64,000 nucleotides of DNA, from NCBI GenBank assembly GCA_037833965.1, contig AP031356.1, forward strand, positions 11,864,501-11,928,500, in the 5' to 3' direction. The notes beneath the pieces were generated by a model. It saw nothing but the letters and a program-made list of their open reading frames with translations. It ran no database searches and was not told the DNA's origin. This document shows, piece after piece, positions 11,080 to 20,468 of this stretch (the stretch's first letter is position 1; each line of letters begins with the position of its first letter). Made by a program: the position numbers and the translations under genes. Source of the DNA: Marchantia polymorpha subsp. ruderalis (lineage: Eukaryota > Streptophyta > Marchantiopsida > Marchantiales > Marchantiaceae).

Positions 11080-12520
11080 GTTTTTACATAAGTTGTTAGT
11101 TCGGAGTTTTGAGTTTAGATTTTTGGTGCTTAGATTTTGCGATTGCTATATCTTTGAGGTGGAGTGTCAACTAGGAATTAAATTTGGCAGAGTTATTGAT
11201 TTTGACCAGTACGCACATATTTACAATATTTGAAACTCAACGAAACCTTTTTGAAGAATTTGTTAATTCATACCTTTGAGTTTAATTTTTTGGAGGCTAG
11301 ATCTTGCGATTGCCATATCTTCAAGGTGGAATGTCAACTACAGTCGAAATTTGATGGAGTTGTTGACTTTGGCCGAGCGTACATGCTTGCAAAATTTGAG
11401 ACTGAACGTAGCTTTTGAAGAAGTTGTCAATTGGTAATTTTGAGTTTGTATAAAACCTTGTAAAAGTTAAGTTCATGATGGCTTCTGAAAACAAACTACT
11501 CAATCTTGAGCCAACAGTTTTAGAATAATTGAAAGCGCTTTGCGAGAAATTCAAGGTACAAAATGTTATTTTAATTTTTGCAAAAAATGAAATCCGGGAA
11601 TTTATGTGACAAACCCTAAAGATTTATCACATAAATTTTGAGAAGATCATGCTTGAAATTTCTCCATATGTTGAAAACACACCAGAGAAGTTTGATTCTC
11701 AAGGTTCTATTTCTGCTACTCCTGGTTTGTATGAAGTGGTTGAAAGTCTAAAGGCGAAAATAAAGTCTTATGTTGAAGCTATCAAGTTTGTTTATATTTT
11801 TTTTTTTTGTCAAGAGCAAAAGATTGAAAAGACTAATCAATTAGCTGGTAAAAAAAATGTAATTATTTTAATTTACTTGAATTCGAGAAAGAAGAGGTGA
11901 AGAGTGTTGTCATCAAATTCTTGACCGAAACAATTGATGTTTCTAATCCGAATTTGACTCAAGTTTTTTTATTGGCAACAAAGTAGCACAATCTCGTGCT
12001 ATTATTGTTAAATATATGGATCAAGTTCATGTGATATTGCTTTAGCTAACAATGTAATTCTCAAGGTACGGAAGATTTAGTTAAATCTAGATCTTACATC
12101 TCTTCAAGTTGAAGTAAAGAGTTTACCATAGTCAAAGAAGCTCAAGATATAGGTTTTGTAGTTTATCTATATGATAGTCAAACTATTATCACTCGGAGCA
12201 AAAGACAATCATCAATCTAACAATCCAAGAGGTTGAGTGTGTTGATGTGAAACATAAGAGTTCAATCTGCAACAAAGTATATAGTGCACATTCAATTTGT
12301 AAGATGGCGGGTATCATCAAAATTGTAGAGACTTGAAAGCATGAGAGTAATGCTCTTAAAAAAATTCAAGGGTTTATTTTGGTAGAATCTATTTGAAACT
12401 AGAGAAATCAACGAACATGAAAATACTTTGGATACATGGTTAGTTTCATTGCATAAGAATTTGATCCCATAATCAACATTTGATATCATAGAGTCTCAAC
12501 AAGAATCAAATTATACATCT
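11080..12520 (+). mobile_element. LINE (L1-like) relic: 5' monomers, ORF1 and the start of the endonuclease
   Basis: Two ~167-bp tandem units (11080-11420, marked by GATTGCTATATCTT and GATTGCCATATCTT) match the monomers at 35590-36190 on the other strand. ORF1 follows (11649-12230), then a strip resembling the start of the ORF2 endonuclease (12260-12400: AACAAAGTATATAGTGC, then a GTAGAGACTT...GAAAGCATGAGAGTAATGCT stretch as in the copy at 51590-51660). Many indels; not functional. Confidence 0.75.
11649..12230 (+). pseudogene. LINE ORF1 remnant
   Basis: The frame opens MLEISPYVENTPEKF and continues PGLYEVVESLKAKIKSYVEA, like the better copies at 28612 and 35447 (LHEMVESLDLKMKSYAEATK). After a run of A bases the frame shifts, and the LPE...EEVKSVV.KFL part of the domain continues in another frame. 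Known L1 ORF1 proteins bind RNA and act as nucleic-acid chaperones for retrotransposition. This copy is frameshifted and inactive. Confidence 0.7.
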
Positions 12521-12698
12521 GTTTTATTTACTTTTTTGTTATCAAAATCAAATCACTTTTGTACATATCAATGTGTTTCTATTGACTTATTACATGTAAA
12601 AGTAATACCTATATAGAGATATTTTCCCATTTTGATATCTCTCTCCCTGCACCTAGAGTACAAAACAAAGGCTTGTTTGGTGATAGAGTAAAAGCTTA

Positions 12699-13015
12699 AT
12701 GTTTGGTAAATATGCTCTCAATAGCCCGCTTGAAACAGGGTGCGTGTGTGTAACATGTAACATCGGAACTTGCTCTGAACCAGAAGCCCTCAAAAGCTGC
12801 ACGTGTGGAGCAATTTGGGGTCCGCAACTCCATTCTGGTTTTCTTCAGGTGCTGTTTGCCACATTGGCAAGGGAAAGAGCAATTTTGCATGTATACTTAC
12901 ACACTGCGAACGAAGCTTTACTCCTCCGAGATAAGTCCATGCTTTCGAAGCCCATCTCATAAGGAACATCTGGTTCAGCGATTAGCGTTCTACAAAAGTT
13001 CGGACAATTTTTAAA
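12699..13015. other. Unassigned segment with a short repeat shared with the F-box relic region
   Basis: Short open frames exist on both strands, none with a recognisable family. The 38-base piece 12854-12891 (core CCACATTGGCAAGGGAAAG) recurs at 14248-14285 with four mismatches, so the segment is probably mobile or duplicated non-coding DNA. Confidence 0.4.
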
Positions 13016-13723
13016 GTGTTCAAATATGTACAGGCTCCAATGATATGATACTGAATCCGATATTGGTACGATTCTAATTACTCGTGCGTTCCGTCAGCAG
13101 AAAATTCCCCGAAATTTTTTTAATGGTAAATTTAAAGTAAATTCATCTCAAATATACTTTTAAAAAAAACTATACTAAGAGGCGCTGATTGAGATTACGA
13201 AGCTATGCGCTTAGAAATTAACCTTGAGCTAACGCTGTCGTACTCTTTCGAGGTTGGAAGAAGTGCCTCTCGATGACTTCAATCAAAGGTAAGAGATTTC
13301 GTACCTTTCAGCTCAGAACTCGCAATTCATCGTCCCTCCCTCCCTCTAGTACGCGCTCAATCCCCATAGTACGCGAAGAAACAGAATCTAATAATTCTTG
13401 CGCTTGTTAGTTTTCAATGGCTAGCACATTTTATGAGATCAAAATTTGGAGTCATCGTTAAAGTTTTAATGATCAACAAGAAGAGAAGATCCACGTACTC
13501 TCAGAGCACGCAGGATGCCAAGGAGACCCACATTCCGTAGGTACTGGTGACTTGATGAGCGCAGTTGGTTCGTCCAGTGTTGATAAGCGATGGATTTGGA
13601 AGTCAAGTCTTCGTGTCACATAAGGTACAACCGTTTCTAAGAAGTTGATCGAAATTCGACTAGAGTTGCAGGTAGAGTTTCAATTGAGGAATGATTTGAA
13701 ATGAAATAGCGATTCATAACGTT
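13016..13723. other. Intergenic, no gene seen
   Basis: Mixed-composition DNA. No family or structured repeat recognised in either strand. Confidence 0.5.
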
Positions 13724-13890
13724 ATGATTTAGGTTGTTACATTAGAATTATTATTAATTTCGGAGGTTACCTATTAGTTATGATTTAGGTTGTTATATTA
13801 GAATTATTATTAATTTCGGGGGTTACCTATTAATTATGATTTAGGTTGTTACATTAAAATTATTATTAGTTTGGGGTTACCTATCAGGTA
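13724..13890 (+). repeat. Three tandem 56-bp repeats derived from a LINE 3' end
   Basis: Units start at 13724, 13780 and 13836 (each begins ATGATTTAGGTTGTTA and ends in GGTTACCTAT), exactly 56 bp apart. The opening words match the LINE region near the ORF2 stop (TATGATTTAGGTTGTTACATTAGGG at about 54700). The last unit runs into LINE 3' UTR sequence. Confidence 0.8.
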
Positions 13891-13995
13891 GCTAGGGTTC
13901 TTTTGGTTCTCTCTAGTTTGGTGTTGATTTGTTTGTATTGCATTTTTTAGCCTTTTGACCTATTTACCATTGCATTTTTTACCATTGTCGCCAAT
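13891..13995 (+). mobile_element. LINE 3' tail fragment
   Basis: TTCTTTTGGTTCTCTCTAG, then TTTGTATTGC...TTTTTAGCCTTTTGACC and CTATTTACCATT match the LINE 3' UTR ends at 32770-32880 and 57190-57298. It directly follows the 56-bp tandem units. Confidence 0.75.
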
Positions 13996-14232
13996 CATTC
14001 TGGGAAGGTTGACAGTTGATATCGATTGTTCGCACCCTCGAGCATGCTGGGAAGGTTCACAGTTGATATCGATTGTTCGCAATTGTTAATGTGAGAAATC
14101 ACGTCACCGCTTGGATCAGCAGGTTCAGAGGAGAGGACGGGTGGACCGAATTTTGAGAGGAAGTGATGAGCTGAGAGAGGTCAGTGTGGGTGGAGATGAC
14201 TGTTACCCTTTGGAGAATGGAGAATGGCATCT

Positions 14233-14292
14233 CCATTCTCATGCAATGTTCGCCACATTGGCAAGGGAAAGGGCAGATTTGCATGAGAATGG
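14233..14292. repeat. 13-bp perfect inverted repeat with 34-base spacer at the edge of the F-box relic
   Basis: CCATTCTCATGCA (14233-14245) is matched by TGCATGAGAATGG (14280-14292). The spacer holds most of the 38-base block shared with 12854-12891. Homology to the F-box gene begins only at 14296, so this may be a small insertion that marks where the gene copy was truncated. Confidence 0.6.
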
Positions 14293-14295
14293 CGA

Positions 14296-14996
14296 AAATG
14301 GCATCTCAAATTCCACAACACGGTCTCAAAGGAATGGGAGACGCACCACCTCCCATTCGCCATAGGAAATGACACCGTCGAACCCGACACCTGGCTAGCT
14401 GCGGACGGAGGGCTTCTGTGCTTCAACGGCAAGAGAAGCCCAAACTCTATCGTGGTGTACAATCCTCTCTCCCAGCAGTGGAGACAGATCTCGCTCCCCG
14501 CGAGCTTCCTGCCCACAGTCTTCTCGGAAGATCACCGGGGCAATCCGTTCCCGTGCTTCATGCTGGGAATGGTGGCAGATCGTGACACGGGCTATAAGGT
14601 GGTCGTATCGGGGCTGGCCTCAGAAATTCCCCAACCGACGTTCACATTCGATCTCGAACGGGGAGCTGGCAGGCTTCGAGCGAGAACTTGGGCAAGGAGA
14701 TCAAGCTCATGGATTACGGCCTGGTGTCTCTGTACCACAATGCCGAGCCCGAGAAGTTCTGGAGGCAATTCTTGCCCATCAAGTGCGTGGCCGTGGCCGT
14801 GGCCGAAGGTGGGACCTTCTACATCGTCCACGTGCATCATCTGGACTGCCACATCCCCGAGAGCTGGTCTACAGACAGTCCGAGCCCCCCGGCAAAAAAA
14901 TTCTCCTGCTTATCAGCTTGGGAGGATCTCCGACACGACAATCTCCGACACAATCTGCTGTGGACCTTCACCCCAACCTTGAAAGCTTTTGTGTAA
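14296..14996 (+). pseudogene. F-box/kelch-type protein relic (lacks F-box, internal deletion, frameshift)
   Basis: From 14296 the translation KWHLKFHNTVSKEW, then AADGGLLCF and VVYNPLSQQWRQISLP, up to VVVSGLASEIPQPTFTFDLE, parallels residues 112 to about 235 of the intact F-box protein encoded 2.4 kb downstream. At about 14660-14690 roughly 300 bases are missing and the frame changes; it resumes as GKEIKLMDYGLVSLYHNAEP and ends LWTFTPTLKAFV at TAA 14994-14996, as the intact gene ends TFTPTLRAFV. The F-box and first ~110 residues are absent. It is a tandem paralogue in the same orientation, more GC-rich than its surroundings. An expressed truncated product is unlikely. Confidence 0.85.
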
Positions 14997-14999
14997 GCA

Positions 15000-15600
15000 C
15001 CCGAGACCGCAAGATTGCTTGATCGCCCGCCAACCGACAGGCGGCCACGCTCGAAGCCGGAGCATCAGGAGCCGCCGGAATCTTTGTTCGGTATCCTGGA
15101 ACGGGGGCTTTCGCGCTGCACCACATACATTGGTCGTCAAACCCGAAATTCGAAGAAGATCAGGAGGAGTTAAAAGCTTCAACCGTAACGAGGATTCTAG
15201 AGAGGGGAAGAGATATTTCCCGAGGTAGAACCGCAATCATGAGCCCAGATGTGCAAATGCAGGATTGTGTGTACTGTCAAAGCCACTCCCGTGACCATCA
15301 TCTCCTCTCAATGCAACCCTCCGGCTCCTGGGCTGGCAACGCATCATAACGAGGTGGAGGCAGGGGTGGAAAAAACCACTAATTTTTTCCAAAGTACATT
15401 GGTTTAATTCAATAACTTTAATGGGTTTTTTATTGACACGTGTACGTCTATGATAGGAGATCTGATCGTGAATGGCTCTAAAAGGGAGATACGCCGTGGA
15501 TATAATAAAATATTATACTATTATAATGACGTCTCATTAAAACCTAATTAAACCCCATTTAATTATGTGGACTCAGACACCATCGGGATGAACCCTAAAA
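15000..15600. other. Downstream flank of the F-box relic; no gene seen
   Basis: GC-rich to about 15350, then AT-rich. About 15420-15610 resembles, in reverse complement, the stretch around 25440-25530 (shared words TTTTAGGGTT and GGTTTAATT), which suggests a degenerate dispersed repeat. Confidence 0.35.
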
Positions 15601-15605
15601 CAGGT

Positions 15606-15835
15606 GAAGGACATGATCGTAATCACTCACTAATCCAACGGTTTGGCAAAGTGAATCAATAATGCGCCTTCCCACCGAAAGGAAAGGAAAGGTCACAATG
15701 ATCATCGAGGAAGGACATGATCGTAATCACTCACTAATTCAACGGTTTGGCAAAGTGAACCACTCATTAATCCAACGGTTTGGCCAAGTGAACCAATAAT
15801 GCGCCTTTTCACCGAAAGGAATGAGGAGAGACACA
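15606..15835. repeat. Tandem repeat, ~104-bp unit, about two and a half copies
   Basis: AAGGACATGATCGTAATCAC starts a unit at 15607 and again at 15711. CCAACGGTTTGGC..AGTGAA followed by AATAATGCGCCTT recurs a third time at about 15772-15805. No coding meaning seen. Confidence 0.8.
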
Positions 15836-15839
15836 AAAC

Positions 15840-17397
15840 TGAATGAAGGGCAATGATGATCGAGGGTCGATGCGTGCACATTAATAAAAGGTATCAAAGT
15901 ATGCAAGAGATTAACTACTTCGGAAGCGGGCTGCTCGACCTGCTCTCCTATCACACGAGGAGGTTATAAATCTGGCAGCAGAAACCGACACCAATGGTTC
16001 ACGACTAGCGGCAATTCACGAATTCACAACACGCATGCGACTGTACTCATGACGTCCTACATGTTTGATCCGTGCATAGATCACTCGGGATCGTCTAGGT
16101 TGGGGTTCGGGTCGGATGCGTTGGGGCTCGCAGACATTGTGATAATTATGATGATTCAACAGGCCCGTAGACATTGCCTCTTCGCGCATCGTCCAGCGGA
16201 CCATCCTCCGGTGGATTGGACAGCACGACAGAATGGTAAACCAGTAATTCGGCCCCCTGTTCTGTGCGGAGCGAAGAGGAGAGGAAGAAGCACATTTGAT
16301 CTCCTCGGATCGCAAGCGTGAAGGCGCAGTTTGTGGTGGCTCCTTCAGTCTGCAGATTGCTGTTGTGGTGCCGTCGAAGGATTGCTTCGATGGTCCATTG
16401 TCGTCTTGTTCAAGCGTGGGACTGGATCTGGAAATCGCATTGCCGATCATTGGCCCCTGCACATTAATCGTTTGCCAGTGACGAAATCGCTGCTCGCCTT
16501 TAGCCATCGCCATCGTCTTCTTGTTCAGGTATGATACTCCTCCTGTACCCACATGCTCGACATCTCCTTTCACAGAGCTTGCAAGAGTTGTCTGGCCTTG
16601 CTTGGATCAAAAGAGACTTCCGGCCAAATCAGAATCAACAGCAGCTTCCATGCCTCGTTGTCTTTTTGCCTCATTGCTAAGACTGTTCTGTGGCTACCGA
16701 GTGGCAGAAGCAAGAGATATGTTGTAATTAAGTGAAATTCTTTCTGGTCTCACATCTGCAAGTTGTTTGACCGATCAACGAGTGTTTTGATCCATGTGTA
16801 TCAAACTTCGCGATATTTCTGTATCGCGAAGCATTGGCAGTGAATGCCTTTTCTTCCGCTGAGAAGAAATGTTCATTGGCAATTGCGTCGTCCTGTGAAT
16901 CTAATAAAATCCTTTTTCTCTTGCCTTGTTTTTCTGCTGTATGATATCGAGTCTTTTCCAACGCCTCCAAAGACAAAACATCGTAATTCAGCTCCAGTCC
17001 TTCAAGGAATTTTACGTGACCGCAAAATGCAGTTCCAAGTTTGGAATAGCGCACATTTTTGTCCCTGCAGCACGAGGGTAGTTCTTATCGCGCTGTGATA
17101 CAGTTGTTTGCTTGTTGGCCGACGTCCGTCTAGCCCCCACAAACTGACAAGATTTTATGTCTAGATGTCCTTAGAGAAAGTCAGTCAATCAGTTTCGATC
17201 AGTTATAGAAACACCTTGTGCTCCTGATTTCCGATGGTGTCGAAACAATATGTCGGAATAGGAGCCATGAGTTGAAGTTTCAGGGCTTGTATATCATATT
17301 CATGGGATCATGTGCGTGTTTCAGTGGCTATCTGGGAGACTTCCTTGGGCACATCTTGAGTCTCAGGGGAGCTTAGTGACAGAGGCTTCATCTGGAA
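15840..17397 (+). other. Probable upstream region/leader of the intact F-box gene
   Basis: About 1.5 kb with no supported protein. The segment 16490-16575 has a possible leader intron (CAG before gtatgat at about 16530, then ttcacag before AGCTTGC at about 16576). The promoter and any 5' UTR exons of the F-box gene should lie here, but none can be fixed from sequence alone. Confidence 0.35.
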
Positions 17398-18735
17398 ATG
17401 GAACAGAGGCTTTATATGGAATACCGACGTCATGGATACAAGGAGGAGACTAAGGTGAAGGGGCCTAGTCGTCGAAGAACGGAGGACGACTGCAGCGAGG
17501 ACATGCCTGATTTGCCTCCGGAAATTGTTTGGAAGATTCTGGCAAAGCTGCCAGTTCTGAGCCTCATGCGCTGTCGGGAGGTCTGCAAACAGTGGAAATC
17601 CACGATCGAGGCTCCTCCCTTAGCTCTCCTCTGCGAGTCTAGCAAACCTGTGCTCCTCTATAATCATCCTGGTCACAATCCGCCAGGGGACCAGTTCAAC
17701 TTGCAGTGGAAGGAGGCCGCGAAATTTAATAAGTGGCATTTGAAATTCCACAATACGGTAACGAATGAATGGAAGGAAGCGCCTATCCCCTTCACCGTGA
17801 AGGACAACGTCGAGGCCGATACCTTGGTAGCCGCAGATGGTGGTCTTCTGTGCTTTAGCAGCCGAAGAGCGCCAGACTGCTGTGTTGTGTACAATCCACT
17901 GTCCCAGCAGTTGAGAGGGATAAGGCTGCCCATAGACCTGCTCCCGACACTTCCCAAGGGAGCATTATATGAGAGTCCCTTTGTGTACATCTTGTTCGGG
18001 ATGGTGGTGGATCGACAGTCTGGAAACTATCAAGTGGTTGTATCAGGTATACGACAGGATGTGCCACAACCAACCCTTATATATGATTCTGAGCTAGATT
18101 TGTGGAAGGTGTGTCCAGGAGTGCCAAAATTGAAAACCTATCTGGAAGAATCCGGAGTCAGCCTACCGAGAGGCGAGTGGAGATGCAGGAAAAGGGGTGT
18201 TCATTGTGCAGATAACCTGTATTGGTTCATCCACTACGAGAATCATGACAGTCTTACAGTAAATGGGGTGCTGCTGAGATTCAACGTCGTGTTGGAGACC
18301 TGGGATGTTCTGCAGGAGTCGAGCTTATGTTATTACTCTCCGGAGTTTCACATTGTCGGATACAGGGGGGAAGTTATCTTGTGTGATTGGACCGATGAAG
18401 ATTGTCACGAAGGGATCGGCAATTTTGTGATCGAGGACTTCGGAGCTGAGATCAGACTCATGGATGAAGATCTGGTTGACCTTAACCTCGACCATAAATT
18501 GAAGCCAGAGAGTTGCTGGAAAGAGGTTTTTCCGTATAGGTGCCTTGCGGAAGGTGACAACTTCTACATCGTTCACAGGCATCAGAGGGCTCATGACATC
18601 TCTTCGAGAGTGCTCGTGTACAAGCCAAATGAACCGGATGACGATAAGAGATTCACATGGTTATCAGAATGGTTGGTCCTGAGTGATGAAAATCAACTGT
18701 GGACTTTTACACCAACTCTGAGAGCGTTTGTTTAA
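17398..18735 (+). CDS. F-box/kelch-type protein (445 aa), single coding exon
   Basis: The ATG at 17398 opens 445 codons ending at TAA 18733-18735. Residues about 36-75 form an F-box (DMPDLPPEIVWKILAKLP, then SLMRCREVCKQWKSTI), the segment by which such proteins bind SKP1 in SCF ubiquitin ligases. Residues about 100-445 fit a kelch/beta-propeller-like substrate domain (VVYNPLSQQLRGIRLP, GNYQVVVSG, WTFTPTLRAFV). Function by family: choosing proteins for ubiquitination in cytosol or nucleus; the target cannot be inferred. An in-frame ATG at codon 7 would leave all domains intact. A broken paralogue lies upstream in the same orientation. No intron is needed in the coding part. Confidence 0.9.
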   Translation: MEQRLYMEYRRHGYKEETKVKGPSRRRTEDDCSEDMPDLPPEIVWKILAKLPVLSLMRCREVCKQWKSTIEAPPLALLCESSKPVLLYNHPGHNPPGDQFNLQWKEAAKFNKWHLKFHNTVTNEWKEAPIPFTVKDNVEADTLVAADGGLLCFSSRRAPDCCVVYNPLSQQLRGIRLPIDLLPTLPKGALYESPFVYILFGMVVDRQSGNYQVVVSGIRQDVPQPTLIYDSELDLWKVCPGVPKLKTYLEESGVSLPRGEWRCRKRGVHCADNLYWFIHYENHDSLTVNGVLLRFNVVLETWDVLQESSLCYYSPEFHIVGYRGEVILCDWTDEDCHEGIGNFVIEDFGAEIRLMDEDLVDLNLDHKLKPESCWKEVFPYRCLAEGDNFYIVHRHQRAHDISSRVLVYKPNEPDDDKRFTWLSEWLVLSDENQLWTFTPTLRAFV

Positions 18736-20468
18736 ATTAGTACGAATTTTTTCTTCATAGGCTATTTGTGCATACAGGAGTGTCTGTTGACATTATGCTG
18801 GAAACCTATTCTTGTAGTAGTGACCACACTGACGAACTCTACTTTCAGTTCTCATGTGGAGACTTGATATCATTCATTGTATGTGTACATAGAGCTTCTT
18901 ATCCAAGAGTAGGGTTCGATTATGAACGCCGTGCAGGGGAGGCACTTTTCACAATTCATACAAGTACAACGAACGAGAGGGATGAGAACATTCCGTCAGG
19001 TCGTGCATGGATCAAACCTCGTTATACAATATGGAGCTAGCAATAATAACATCACAGCAAATATGTCACTTTGCAACTCAGATTCCTCTGCTTTATCTTC
19101 CATAAACAATACAACACGTGAAAAGTCATAAAGTAATACGATTATGTTGAAGCCTCCAAAAACAGAAATCGGGACACAGATAAAGTCTGGTCTATACATT
19201 TGATGGTCTTGAATCTCAAAATAGATACTGAATAGTATAAGAAAATGGACGACAATAAACTTTGAGTCTGTACAGAATTTGATAAACTATGTAATCCAAA
19301 AAAACACTTGTTATGTACATAACATCGAAATTTGACCGAAGGTTTAGCTTTGGTATCAAGTGCACCATAATTTTTAATCTTTGAAGAATAGATACATATA
19401 CACATATATAAAAGAGTATTAATGTGATAATGTATGTTGATTCCATGGCAAGTACTCATATCAACTCCCATTAATGTATAAGATGATTTAACCATATCTC
19501 AATACCACTAGTGACAGATTATTTTAACCTTGAAGGTGGATATATCTGATGCAGAGAAATAGAGTATTCTAAATCGCTGCATTCCATTTTTGTATGATTG
19601 GAGGTCTTGGCTATATACTTACTACACATCAAGGAAGAAGATAATAATCAACTCTTGTGAAATTCTTTCGGCAAATTGACTTGTAACCATAACACGACAT
19701 TGTCTAACCACATGCAGATGCGTCAAAATCTAGATTTTGACGAATTTGTGAGATATCCCTACCGTCTTGCTTTAACAAACATTACATCATCATCAGTGAC
19801 AAATGGGTAACTACACTCTGCACTCCAAATCGGCAGCCAAGTGACACTTTGTTCCATTCAGCATGCCTAAAATGAAAAATGAAGATGATAATGAGTACGT
19901 ACAGTACACCATAACCTTTGTGCAACCCGGTGAAATTAGAGAGTTCAGCTCACTCGGTCTCTCTCGGAGAGCAGAAGTGCCGTTTCTTCAACCAAGCTTC
20001 TCGCATCGACGGTCAACAGAAGAATCACGGAGTCAGTCTCATGGAATGAAGATTCGGTGGGAACGGTCGGTTGCACCGCTCACCCCCTCATCATCCGCTC
20101 ACTGACAGAGAGAGACAGGGGGCCCAAGAGCGGGCAGGACGACGAGAGCGGGTGACGGGCGACGGGCGACGTCCAGCTGTCGGTTGCGGGAGGACAAGTG
20201 CCACGCGGCGGGAAAAGGACACTTTGCTGCGGCGTCGCTAACGGCCGATTTTATCCAGTCGGAGTGGACTTTTCCTTCCATGGGCTGGGGAGTGGAGGAT
20301 CGTTCGGGTCTGGTCGCTCGTTCCCCTCCCCTGGGTACCCGCCAGGAGGGGGAGTGCATCGCAGGCGCTCGCTCGCTCGCTGTTCATGGGAGCCCGGTCT
20401 GATTCGGGCGAGCAGCATCGAGACGACGGAGGATCGATAGACTGACTGCGGATTGCGAGTGTGCGAGG
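18736..20468. other. F-box 3' flank and probable leader of the fibrillin relic; no gene seen
   Basis: 18736 to about 19850 is increasingly AT-rich with chance frames only. From about 20050 the composition becomes GC-rich up to the fibrillin start, consistent with a former promoter and 5' UTR. Confidence 0.45.

Noticed and set aside
12699..13014. Cys-rich frame (CVCVTCNIGTCSEPE) as a possible small secreted protein
   Set aside because: No signal peptide or start context, and part of it is the block repeated at 14248.
16016..16573. 185-codon open frame on the minus strand
   Set aside because: No family motif, biased composition, and it lies in the presumed upstream region of the F-box gene; likely chance.
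17430..18594. Several minus-strand frames opposite the F-box gene
   Set aside because: Shadows of the plus-strand coding sequence.
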